From positions 710,766-774,765 of the forward strand of contig JAUIRK010000923.1 in NCBI GenBank assembly GCA_030549495.1: a stretch of DNA of 64,000 nt, in the 5' to 3' direction. This stretch comes from Nectonema munidae. Lineage: Eukaryota; Nematomorpha; Nectonematoida; Nectonematidae. Positions 11,145-22,900 of the stretch are shown here, in pieces; within the stretch, counting starts at the first letter, position 1; each line of letters starts with the position of its first letter. The notes below the pieces were generated by a model that was not told the DNA's origin, ran no database searches, and was given only the letters and a program-made list of their open reading frames with translations. The position numbers were made by a program, and so were the translations under genes.

Positions 11145-11582
11145 GGTTTTTGAACTAAGAGTGGAAAAGTAACTCAAAGTGAAAAAAGACAAACTTAAAG
11201 TGAAAAAAAACAAACTTCTTAAAGTGAATAAGGACAAACTTAAAGTGCAAAAGGACAAACTCAAAGTGAAAAAAGACAAAGGCAAAGTGAAAAAAGACAA
11301 ACAAAAAATGAAAAAGGACAAATTTAATGTAAAAAAGGAAAAATTTTAAGTAAAAAAAACAAACTTAAAGTGAAAAAAGAAAAATTTAAAGTGCAAAAGG
11401 ACAAACTCAAAGTGAAAAAAGACAAACTCAAAGTGAAAAAGGACAAATTTAAAGTGAAAAAGGACAAATTTAAATGAAAAAAGACAAACTTAAACTGAAA
11501 AAAGACAAATTTAAAGTGAAAAAGGACAAACTTAAAGTGAAAGAGGACAAACTTAAAGTGCAAAAGGACAAACTTAGAGGAG
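11145..11582. repeat. Minisatellite, 21-bp unit
   Basis: About 20 units of gacaaacttaaagtgaaaaa plus g, with drift in the purine run and in cttaaa/ctcaaa. The unit is 21 bp, so the minus strand reads open as a 7-residue repeat (LSLSFFT-like) in two long frames. The open frames are a by-product of the period, not evidence of a protein. Confidence 0.9.
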
Positions 11583-12590
11583 AAATGGATATCTCCAATT
11601 TATAATAACGAACGATTTTATGTTATTTGTAAATGGCCTATGTGAGCTTTTTTAGTAATCATGTATATCATATTTTCTTTAAATATACATAACATTCCCT
11701 ACACTGATTTTAGCTAAAAACTTACACTTAAAATTGAAATGAAAAATACCTCTATATGAGTTCAAAGAGTTTTTGACGGCCGCTTCAAAATTCTGAAAGA
11801 TTTCTTTATAATTTTCTTTTTTTTCAACTAATCTTTCTGATGAAAATGCTCTCGATATCAAATGTAAACTAGAATAAATTTTCATTTTAATTTTCCTATT
11901 AAAAATGCCTGAATAAGATAAAACTTATTTTATTGACCTAAAGAATACGGTTTTTTTGAAACCTTTAACTTATTTTTTTGAAGGAAAATGTTAACAGTTA
12001 TTCTATATTTCTTATTCGTGATATAGATATCATTTGAAAGTTTAGCGTTTGCTATATAAGCTAGGCTAGTTTATTTTTGCAAAAGCTTTTTAAGTTTTTG
12101 ATAACTGGACTTTACTTCCGAAAATGGGTCTAAATTTATAGGTAAAAAAAGTGTTACTACTTTTCTCCAAGAGCATAACATGAAGATTTAAAAAAATTAA
12201 AAATTTTTATGAAGTTGGATAATGCATCAATATTCTACTTCCTCAAAATTATTTCAATATGCACAAATTGTAGGATGTGATTTTTTGCCTATACACTAAT
12301 AATGCTAAATATTTCGACACAAAGCTAATAATAAAACGAGCTAAAAGTATATACTACCCCATATTAGGGTAATTACAAAAATTATTTAGTGATGAAACCA
12401 CTTGCAAACGAGGAACTTTTATGTGAAATTTAAGAATACTATTATTATTTTTGCATTTTACAAAAAACTTCCCCCCGCGCGTTATGTGATAAAATTTGAA
12501 AAAAGAGAAATTTTTTAAAAATACCTTCAAGTTATTTTATTTAAGAAGGTAATCATTAAACTCAAACAAATTTTATTTGCGCAAAAGATT
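11583..12590. other. No gene seen; contains dispersed repeat C copy 1
   Basis: Between about 12,000 and 12,210 the sequence matches 48,060-48,250 (same orientation) and 17,930-17,780 (inverted). A short GC-rich run, ccccccgcgcg, lies near 12,472. Confidence 0.6.
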
Positions 12591-12599
12591 TTAGTAGAA

Positions 12600-14215
12600 A
12601 TAAGTAAAGGATAATAAAAAAAAAATTTTATAAATATTTTTTCCTATAAACTTTAAGTTCAATAATTCAAAATTTTTTGAGCACCGATGTAATTCCTTCA
12701 TAAGTTTTGCCGCACGTTCAGTATTTTGGTTGGATCTTGGAATATCGAGTATCGATTTTTCAACTTTCCAGTGTCTCCTCAAGCAATTTATTGCCTTCTT
12801 GCACTTTGTCATGTTTAGTGAAGTTAGCAATTCGTTAAAGATGCTTTCGTTGTAGTGCTGCGTATGAAACCAAGCGTCAGCCCACTCATAAGAGATGAAC
12901 TCGCATGCTGTTCCGAGGATGCTACGCCAATCGGGCAAAAGGAAAAATGCTATAAGAACGTATATTGCAAAGGAATTCCATTTTGCTTGATGTATGTTCG
13001 GGAGTTTCTTCCAGTATATTTTGGGCCTTAAAGTCGTTTTGTAGTGAGGATATGCCTGGCATAGGTCATAGAAAAGCGTGAAGTCGTCCGGCCATCAGCA
13101 ACACAGGTTTGCGCAACATCATCTGTTGGAAGAACCTGGTAGTTGGATATAAGAGAATTGTAGTTCTTCGATATTTCGTCAATAAAAGAGTAGTTAAGTT
13201 CTGGGCGGTGCTTTGTTTCGGAATGAAAAAATCCATTACGTGTTTTAGAAGCAGATCGAGTACGTGATGTTGACAGCCGATGTACTCTGGCTTCTGAAAG
13301 CCTTTGCTTATGACATCATCCTGGATCAAGTTGACAATACCCTGCAAACAACTAGAATTTACGGCAGATGTTTCGCGCAAATATTTTTCCAAGCATTGTA
13401 TTCGTCGATCAGATTATGTAGTTCTTTGTGAATAGCCTTAGCAGTACTATTTGGGCATTTTAATTAAAACACCAAGTTTTATTTCAGTCATGCTATTTTT
13501 AGCAAAACCACGTGATATTCCTTTCCGCGTAACCTTTTACAATCAAATTGAAGACAATAACGATCATCGATTTGTAATTTTTCAAAAAAAATTTTTTCAT
13601 TTTTTGCCTTCTCTGATTATTTGTTTCCATATACTCAACTGAAATGGAACTGGAACATTATAAGCCTCTTTAAAAATTGTTACGAGAACTAGAACACCAT
13701 GCGCTTGTGTGTTGATATGCTATTCTTGTGTACCAGTAAACTTGCTGTTGAATCTTGTAATTTAGTTTGTCTTCAGAAGAAGAACAGGAAAGCGAGTGTT
13801 TTTCGATTCAGGCTCAATACTAGAGTTGGAGTGAGATTCAGGGATAATGTCATGTTTGGATAATGACTCCAAAAAACTTTATTTAGTTAGAACACAAATT
13901 TTGAATCTGCTTCTAGTAGAGTTTTTATCCTCTGTGCTTTTCCATTTCCATTTTTTTATTAGTGAAATCAAACAACTGAGGAAGTATTGTAGTAAATTTA
14001 TTTGATGGATTTTTTTGTTTTGGTCATTTAAATCGATTAAACGATAAAGTTCTTTCTGATTAGTGCACTAAAAGAAGTGGAAAATTTAAAGTCTTTCCAA
14101 AGCATTTCTATACAATCAATTATAGTTTTTACTTGATCTTGTCGTAGCTTTTTGGTTTTGAACAAAAAAGCCAAGTTTCTAAGAATTTGACAATTTGTCG
14201 GCATCCGTGTAAGAT
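12600..14215 (-). pseudogene. Relict of a transposon-derived protein (KRBA2-like family)
   Basis: Minus-strand pieces in order. Near 14,210-14,040: RMPTNCQILRNLAFLFKTKK and a following Trp/Asp-rich segment. Near 13,600-13,400: QIDDRYCLQFDCKRL, GKEYHVV and NLIDEYNAW. At 13,392-13,200: KGFQKPEYIGCQHHVLDLLL. At 12,938-12,650: an N-terminal W, EWADAWFHTQHYNESIF, then LDIPRSNQNTERAAKLM. These blocks are shared by large repetitive families of uncharacterised arthropod and cnidarian proteins; the name is from memory of family resemblance, not a search. Several frame changes and stops separate the pieces. A second copy of the C-terminal part lies at 38.3-38.7 kb. The LINE piece beginning at about 14,217 abuts its N-terminal end. 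Confidence 0.6.
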
Positions 14216-14216
14216 T

Positions 14217-16090
14217 TGAAATTTTTTCAATAAAAGAAACAGATAACTATGATCCTCCTAATTTCTACCTTAATAGAGAAATACACTTTGAATTTAATAA
14301 AGTATCTATTCAAGATGTATTATTAGCCTGCAACTCCTTAAAAAATAATAGTAGCACGGACATCTATGGCATTTCCATGATGCATGTGAAGTTGGTTATA
14401 GACTACCTAGCTAAATACTTGGCTATAGGGTTTAATTCCTGCATTAAGTTTGGAATTTTTCCACGAACTTTCAAACTCAATAAAGTATGCCCAATTTATA
14501 AGAAAGATGATAAATTCAATCCCGAAAATTATCGACCGATTTCTCTCATACCAACTCTATCAAAACTGTTTGAAAAATTATTATATATACAAATAAATAA
14601 ATTCATAAATTCTAACAAATTGCTATATGAACTACAGTTTGGATTTAGGAAAAATCACAACACACAACTTCTTTTAAATCTTTTTGTAAATAATATAATA
14701 GACAACCTACAATTCGGAAGAGGCGTATTGACTGTTTTCATGGATCTTAGTAAAGCGTTTGATAGGGTTTCTCATAGACTGCTTCTACAAAAGTTGCAAT
14801 TATATGGTTTTTCAGACAAAACATTGCTTCTTATGAAAAGTTATTTTGATGAACGGCAGCAACAAGTTGCTATTGATGATTGTTTGTCCGAAAAAAATAA
14901 AATTACTGCGGGTGTACCGCAAGGGTCAATTTTAGGCCCCTTACTCTTTTTAATTTATTCTAATGATTTGTATTTTACCAACAAAAATTTAAATTTCTTC
15001 TCCTTCGCTGATGATCTCACGATTAACATACCATTCCTATTCGATGATATTTTAGTCACTCATGAATATTTTAATAATCAACTTGAGGGGTAATCAACTG
15101 GTGTTATAAGAATGGTATGAAAATTAACCTTAATAAGTCTAAAGCAATCCTATTCTCAAATAAAAAAAAAGTTGACATCAATTTTAATAACTTTATGTTT
15201 GAGATGGTCGATTCCTTTCCTTTATTAGGGGTGACCAATGACAGTAGACTAACTTGGGCGAATCATATTACTTCTATACAAAATAAAATTTCAAGAGTGA
15301 TAGGTATTTTGACGTGTTTTAAAAATGCTTTTACCATTAAAGTAAAAAAATTACTATATAACTAATTTTTTCTACCCTATATAAATTATGGGATAACACT
15401 GTGGGGACATCAAAATCTTTCACATTTGCTAAGACTACAAAAAAAAGCTATTAGAATTATTTTTAATGAAAACCGTTTGTCTCATACAAATCTAATGTTT
15501 CTTAAGGCTGAAATTTTGAAGATTGACGATCTCTATAAATATAATCTTGCAATGACATTATACAAATATTTTAACAATCAACTGCCACATGTGTTTCTTG
15601 ATTTATTAGATTTTAACCCCGGTAAAAATAAATATGATTTGCGTTGCAAATCGAAATCTCTACTTCCATTATATAATAGATCTAACTATTATCAAACAAT
15701 AAAATACAGATTGTCTGAATTTTGGAACAATAATTTTGATCTAATCGATATATTAAGTCTAAGTATTAGTCAATTTAAAAAAAAAGTAAAAGAAACGTAT
15801 ACTAAAAATTATGAAGTACAATGTGTAATAAATAATTGTTTTGTATGTAACATTTAATAAGACTGGTAACTTAAAACTTGGATATTTTATGTCTTGATTA
15901 ATATTTTGTTGTAATTTCTCCTATTTTCAAAGTATTGTTTGTATGTTAAAATTTTGTATTGTTTCTGATCGTAGTGCAACAACATAAAAGCGGCTCCTGG
16001 CCTTTTGTATTGCACAATTTTGTTTATACTTTCATTTTTTTTCTAATAATTTTATATGTCTCAACATGGAGAATATATATAAAAATAAAT
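14217..16090 (+). mobile_element. CR1-like LINE, reverse transcriptase portion
   Basis: The 5' half (ORF1, endonuclease) is missing. The frame enters at about 14,217 (DPPNFYLNREIHFEF) and 14,377-15,093 contains the RT blocks NPENYRPISLIPTLSKLFEK, LQFGFRKNHNT, FMDLSKAFDRV, AGVPQGSILGPLLFLIYSND and FADD (catalytic Asp pair). After a frame change at about 15,090 comes 15,117-15,365 (INLNKSKAILFSN, LGVTNDSRLTWANHI), then another change and 15,426-15,857 (LRLQKKAIRII, LPLYNRSNYYQTIKYRLSEF). Two frameshifts in about 1.6 kb make it dead but fairly young. A 3' UTR follows, ending in T/A- and CT-rich simple sequence near 16,280. Confidence 0.9.
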
Positions 16091-16740
16091 TTATATCTTG
16101 TTTGTTCTATTTTATGTTAAATTACTCTTTTGTATCTCTTAATTTAATTTACCTATAAAATAAATAAAAAAAAATGTATATATATCTATCTATATATATT
16201 TTTTTCTCAATGTTATTTTGCAAGCATTCTCATTTTTTAATTGTTTGTATTTTCAATAAAGTTTCTCTCTCTCTATATATATATGAGTTTTAATTTCTAC
16301 TATCAGCAATGTTGTTCTCTTTTATTTCAAAGCATAAAAAAATCAAGAAATTAAGGTCCAATAAAAATATATGCATTTTAATCAAGGGTCACACAAACTT
16401 GACATTTTGGAAGTGGCAAAACACTTTTTATTATTTTTTTTATTTCAATAAATGTCCTTATTTTTTAAATAAGTTTTTTTTTTAATTCCTAAACTGTTTT
16501 AAAATATGAAATAATTGTAATGATAAAGGCGTGTTACGATGGTGGAAAAAATGAAAACAAACATTCAAGATCTAAAGCTACATAAGGTCATGCTCAATTT
16601 GTAAGGGTGCCCAAAGGCACTTGGCCCTTCTTTAAATGAAACTAAGAGGCCGTCGCAGACCCCCTCCTCTCGTCTACCTTAATGTCTGCCGCTATGCTGA
16701 CCAAATGTCACAACTACCTATAAAATAAAAATATAGAATA
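16091..16740. other. LINE 3' flank and simple sequence; no gene seen
   Basis: Runs of TA and TCTA at 16,170-16,200 and 16,270-16,285, then unremarkable AT-rich DNA. A GC-richer patch at 16,615-16,690 has no open frame of note. Confidence 0.4.
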
Positions 16741-16762
16741 AAAAATGTGTGAAAATAGAAAA

Positions 16763-16768
16763 TTTATT
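16763..16768 (-). terminator. Poly(A) signal of gene B
   Basis: AATAAA on the minus strand, 127 nt after the TGA of the last exon, the same distance as in genes A and C. Confidence 0.5.
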
Positions 16769-16894
16769 CACAGATCACTCAATGCAAAGGTGAAAGAAAC
16801 AAAAAGACATGTAAATTTGTTTAAAAATAAAAATCTAAATCAATTTTTTTAACAATGGTTGAAGGAACAGATAATTTCAAGCAAAATGACACTT

Positions 16895-16950
16895 TCATCT
16901 CCATCTACTTTTGTAGCAGTGGATTCGATGATCGTTTAACGTGGTGCAGA
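16895..16950 (-). CDS. Gene B last exon (C-terminal HCYKSRWR)
   Basis: Acceptor tctactttttag, phase 1, V-CTTLNDHRIHCYKSRWR and TGA, 56 nt, the same length as the last exons at 7,572 and 39,681. Upstream about 30 nt of intron are shared with them, after which a transposon-derived relict begins. Confidence 0.65.
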
Positions 16951-19900
16951 CTAAAAAGTAGAAAATAAGATATTAATCGCAGGAGTGTATTCTTCAAATA
17001 CCACATACATCGATGGAGAAAAAAAAGTTCCAAGTCTTAAAGTTGTCAATGATGCTGGAGAACGAATAGTTAAATTGGCAAGCGATTTCAACGATAAAAT
17101 TACGAAAAACAGTCAACAAAGACATTTCATTTTTCAAGCAATTGAGCAAAACCGCAACAAAAAATTGAGATATAAAAAAGACAATTTTTTTTTAATAAAT
17201 AATTTATGCCTTTTTTTAGTAAAAAATAGTTTTAAAAGTTTATTTTGTACCTGTTAAAAAGCTAAAAACTTTGTCGTCAATGAGCAGTTTGTTAAAAATA
17301 ATTAAAATAGCTTAAACTTTATAAAAAATATTATTTTTTTATGATAAAACAATTTAAAAGGGATATGCAAGAAAAAATTTAAAAAAAAAATTTTTTGTAT
17401 TATATTTGGGAACGTCTACAGTGATTATAAAAATATGTCTAACAAAGAAATGATATTAAGGGAAAAATCCCTTTTGCCTTACTAGATAAGCAAAAAAGCA
17501 TGCTTAACCAAAAATAGGTTAATAATAAAGAATTTTCTTTTTTAGGCAATAAAATATTTTAAGTCATATACTGCCCTCCTTATTTTTATGCGCCAATTTA
17601 TAACAAGTTATGCTTTTTTGCTTATCGTGACTGACCTCACATAAAAGCACATTTTGCAAAAGGGAAACCATTTTTTTGTAAAATCTAGCCTATGTTGAGT
17701 ACAAAGAGTATTATAGCTTTCCAGTGATACCATTTTCAATAAAAAAAATTGTTTAAATCTTCATATTTTGCTGTTAACAAAAAGTGTTCACTTTTTTTTA
17801 CTAAAATTTTGAACAAATTTTTCGAACTAAAGTCCAGTTATCAAAAAATTAAAAAGTTTTTACAAAAATACATTATTCTAGCGTATACAGGAAACGATAA
17901 GCTTTCAAATGATATTTATATTATGAAAAAGAAATATTGAAAAATAGATTAATTTTTTCTACATCCCGTACATTATACAATGGGTTAATTATTGTCTTCT
18001 AATTTTTAGAGACATTTTTTAATGGTTATTTTTTTTATAAAAAAAGGATATATATAAATTATTTAATTGAATTTAGAGACACACAGAAATAATGTGGTTC
18101 AAGTTCCGTTAAAAAACTTTGGATTTAGTGTTGAACAGATTTAACCGTGTTTTTGATAACAGGTCAAATATCGCCTGATTTTTCTTAATCGGTTTTTTTA
18201 ACAGGTTAATTTTCGTGATTTTAAATTTTGTAACAATATATAAGGTGCATGGCAAAGCTCTGGAAACATTTTATATGACTCTGTACTGCGCTAAGATACT
18301 TATAATCTCAAATAATCTCAGCCAGATATATAATCCAAGATATAATAATCTCAAATTATAAGTTATAATCTTAGCCAGATCTCACCAGTACAAACTGAAT
18401 ACAGAACTATCAACCAAATTCAGACGAAATTATTTTGCATTGAGAGGACTCAAAAGATGGAATAGTTTACCTACCAAAGTTATTTCATCAAACTCAATTG
18501 ACATGTTCAAGAAAAAATTAGACAAATTTCTTGGCAATGAAATGTATAAATATATATAATTGAATTTGCAGATGCATTTTCATAGGCGTAAGCCTTATAT
18601 AATGCTTAATAAACTTATGTTATGTTATATTTAAATGTAAGGTTTTAAATTGGCAAATTTAATTAACAAAGTATATGTTCATTTTCTATGTACAAAAATA
18701 ATGTGTTAAGATTTCAAGACATTTCAGTGAATATTTCTTATAGCACCTGATGGGTAAAATCCACACTTAAGAAAAAATTTCGACCACTATGATCTTCAAC
18801 AGATCATCATACCATTGGAATATTAAGTGAGAGGAAGGAAAACCAGTACAAAGAGGTATATCACAACATGATTAGGAATGAATAAAGAAAAGGGTGGAGA
18901 TGAAAGGTGTTATTATACATTGAGCGTGGGAATATTTTTATCAAGTGAGGACGAACTATAAAGAAACACGTGGAAATATTAATGAAGTAAGGAGTTAGAT
19001 TTTGGAGAGAGTCTTTTTTTTAGTCAAAAATTGTCTTTTTTAAGTTCAAAATTCTCTTTTTTCAATTTTATTTTGTATTTTAGAAAAAGCGCTTAGAATT
19101 GAAAAAAGACATTTTATAACTAAAAAAAGATAATTTATAAAATGGTATAAATTTCAAAGAATCCGAATCTAGTGATGACCTTCATTTTTTATGAAAATCA
19201 ATCGAACTTGTTAAAAAATGATTTAAATATGACACAGGTCTTCTTAAAATTAAAATTTTATTGAAATAAAAAAAGTTTTACACATATGTACCTATTTTGA
19301 AATTGATGCCATAGGCCAAATCTGTCACGTTTTCTCTTGAGCCCCCGCTGCTTTTAGACAGACCGCAATTACCACTTTTTTGAAGAGTGACATTACATAT
19401 TGTGTCAAACAATTGAAAGTATACCAATTATTATTAAATCATTTCAAATAGAAGAATATATTCTTCTTTTTTTATAATATTGTGAATGAGTAAGGAATTC
19501 CTGCATTCTACATTTTAATGAAATTGCCATTACCTACGCTCTCAGAATCCATTGAGACTTCTCCTTCATCCACTTTTGCAAATGGCCTTATTGCATTTAA
19601 CTCGTCTTTATTATTGATCATTCTCATCCTTGTGCCTAGAAAAAATAAATAAATAAAGACAAAAAATCAGAACTCAAACAAAGATCATCAGAACAGACGT
19701 CTACACTCTACTTAATTTTGCAGTTATGCTCTAACAACTCTTCCTAGAAATTCAGTTGTTCCTTTTTCATAGCAATTTTTTAATTTTCAAAAAATATCTT
19801 TCAACTTCTTTAATTGTAATTCATTCATCATAAAGTAAATTTTTATAATCAATATGTCAAGCAATGCATTGTCCTTGAAATTTAAGTAAATAATTTGCTA

Positions 19901-22900
19901 TATTTCGTTAAAGATATATATCATCAATAATACCTTCTTTTTCATTCATGGTATTTTGGCAAATTTTGAACTTTTTTGATTCCAATAATGCAGCATGATA
20001 GGAGAAGCATTTAGTTATAGTAATTTCGTCAATCTGCTAAATTCTTTAAATTCCATTTTATAAGTTTATGTGGCTGGCATGATAGACCAGTTTCAAATTT
20101 TCATCTGTAAACCTTATTTTGAAATCAAAATCCTCAGTAAATTTTTGTTAATAACAAATATACATTGCATATATGTAAAAAGGTGCGTAAAGGTTATATC
20201 CAAAAGCATCCTTTCATTATTCACTATTTATTGATAAAATATTTTTGATATCAGAAGGTTTGTCCATCTTCAATTTCCATTTTAATCGACTAAGCCAAAA
20301 AGGTTTTTTACTGGCTGCTTTAGTAGTCATCATGCTAAAAGTTCTTCTACTGGATGCGGCATACCCCGTGTTTAAGTGTTAGTATGCATGTATGCACGTA
20401 TGTGTAGTGACACAAATATCTTTTTTGATAGAAAGAAAAAATTAAGATGGAAAATGAAAAAATTTTGGTGAAAAAGTGAACAAGAAACTTATTAAATAGA
20501 CAATTACTGTCATTATCAATGATAGAATATTCAAAATTTATCAAGATGATTTATCTATACGTTGAATCGGAGAAAATTTGAAAGCCAAATAAAGAAAATT
20601 TCGCTCATCATATCATCCTGCATCTTCTCAATAATCAAATCGGTCAGACCAAATACCACAAAACACATCAAAACACCACAAAATAGTGGAAAACCCTCCA
20701 AAATATCATAAAATAATGAAAATCATCAATCAAACTATTTAATGTCAATACTCAATAAGTCGTTTTATATACGATTTTCACTATTCTATAGTATTTGATC
20801 ATTTTTTGTGCATTTGTGGTGTTCTGTGGTATTTAGTCTGTCCCGATGTGTATAAGCTACCGCTGTAGTGAAATAAACGAGACAATACTATATCGAGTAT
20901 GCAAAGTCTAACAAAATGTTAACAACAAATACCCTGGATGAATAGTGTGAAGATAAAGTTTCACGTGGTCTTTTTTCAAAGAAATTAAGGTGCTTGTTTT
21001 AAATTTTGGCCTTTTGCTAGGTAGGCCAATGCCTATAAAAATATATCCGAATAAACTAATCAATCGTCTTTTTGATTAAAAATTATTCAATACATTTGGT
21101 TAAAAGGAGTAATTTTTCGCTATTATTTATTTCATTGTTTTCACAAATATAGAAAGTTCAACACAAATTCTAATTCAAAAATGAATATTTGACATTCTGT
21201 GTATAAAACTTTTTGTCAAGTTTTGTCCAATAGGGTAATGAAAAGAATCATAGGAAATGAAATCTCTCCAATATTAATAGAATGAATATAAAAACCAATA
21301 TTTCGAAATTTTGTAACTTTTTGAAAATATGAAATGTAAAAAAATTTAATTCAAAATAAAAAACATTCTGAAACTAATTATGAAACAAATGCAAAGAAAC
21401 TACGAATAAAAGAAAATAGATTGGCTAAGTAACTTTAAAAGTTGAAAAAGTTTTCTTACCCTTGATTTTCTTGCCGTCATTCTCTTCATTAAATACTTCA
21501 AAATTAAAAATCGATAAAAGATTAAAAAAATATGATTTTTTAAAGCATAATTTATTGTTTTCATGTAAAACTCTGCAAGTTTCTTTCATTATCAAATATT
21601 GTTGAATAGCTTGTAAATCAACATTATAAAATATATATTTTGACATATTCCAGCATTTTCATGTTGAAAACGACATCATCGTTGAAGATGGCGGAATTTA
21701 TTTGTGAGTGTTGCTTGTTCATAGTGAAATATAATTTAGAAAAATTCTCTAAGCATCTTCAGACCAAAGTTTGTTTCATTTCTATTTTTTGTGCTTTTTT
21801 CCTTTTTTTATTTCTAACTTGTCTGCTCATAATTTTATCGACAATATTGATAATAATTGTAGTAAAAAAGATATCAAAGGGAAATTGGGCCTAAGCGGAA
21901 AACTGTCCGATGCACAACTGCGTGATGGAAAATTCGCCGATGGACCACTGCGGGAGTATGAGAACTGCCCAAATCTGGAGTTTTTTAAAAGAAACTAAAA
22001 AAGTTCACGCATTTAACGAAATTGGCAAAACTAAAAGGATTTATAATTTTTGCTTAATTAAAAAAAATATAATTCTCACGGAATTGTCCTGGTGAGGCAG
22101 TTTTATGTTGGGCAAAGAACAGTCTCATAAGAATTTGTTAAATAAGTCCAAGAGATAGGCGGCACAACGAGGTGACAGAGAGAGGAGAACAAAGGAACAG
22201 TCACTTAGTGGCGCCTGGCTGGCGGATTCCCCACTTAGTTAGCAAGTCTTTTATGGTTGTTAACAAGGCAGTTAGCACAGCCAATGGGGTTGATTCTCGC
22301 CCTCGCCTATGGACTGGATTATAAAAGGCAGCCCGCATCAAGATCTAATCATTCTTTCTTCTCTGCAATTCTTTGCCAACAACTAAATTGATTTCAACAG
22401 ATATGTCAAACGCCCAAGCGCTAGACCCCAACGTTGAGGAAGCCGGACACGCTCTCCCTGCTGCCCTGGTGGATCAAGTCCAAGTTATCGCCAAACGACA
22501 GGAGAATTTGGAAGTAAATGCCACAAAACAAGCGCCTGAGTCGCCCCGCGTTGTTAAATCACTTCTCAAGGACTTTCGAACGCCTACCTTTAATCCAGCC
22601 TCCGCTTCCACCCCTACGCAAGCTTCCTTCCCCGTTGGGTATGGAACTCTGAATCATGTGGAGGTTGGAATTTATCAGACTCCCCCAAAGTAACTAGTGC
22701 TACAACGCATCAAGATCATTGAGGATTGCTCCTCGGAAAGAGCTCCACGCAAGGACGAGGTCATGCTGGCTTACTTTGGTTTAGAGAAGACCTCTCTTGA
22801 TCAGCTACCCATGGTCAAGCTCTCACTCCTCTACAACAACTTCCGCACGCATATCCTAGCAATCCATAAGAACTAGACTCAGGCTGGCGTAGCATTTAAA

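Noticed and set aside
11112-11563. Ser/Phe/Leu-rich proteins of about 70-80 aa
   Set aside because: They are the translation of a 21-bp minisatellite.
19917-19975. Minus-strand exon candidate FKICQNTMNEKE in a gene B intron
   Set aside because: It would have to start in phase 0 between two phase-1 exons, which breaks the chain.
20058-20104. Minus-strand last-exon candidate DENLKLVYHASHINL
   Set aside because: Good acceptor and phase 1, but 15 codons to a stop occur by chance often, and no paralogue or poly(A) signal supports it.
20250-20377. Minus-strand 38-codon frame KKPFWLSRLKWKLKMDK
   Set aside because: Needs a phase-2 junction unlike every other exon, and no partner is seen.
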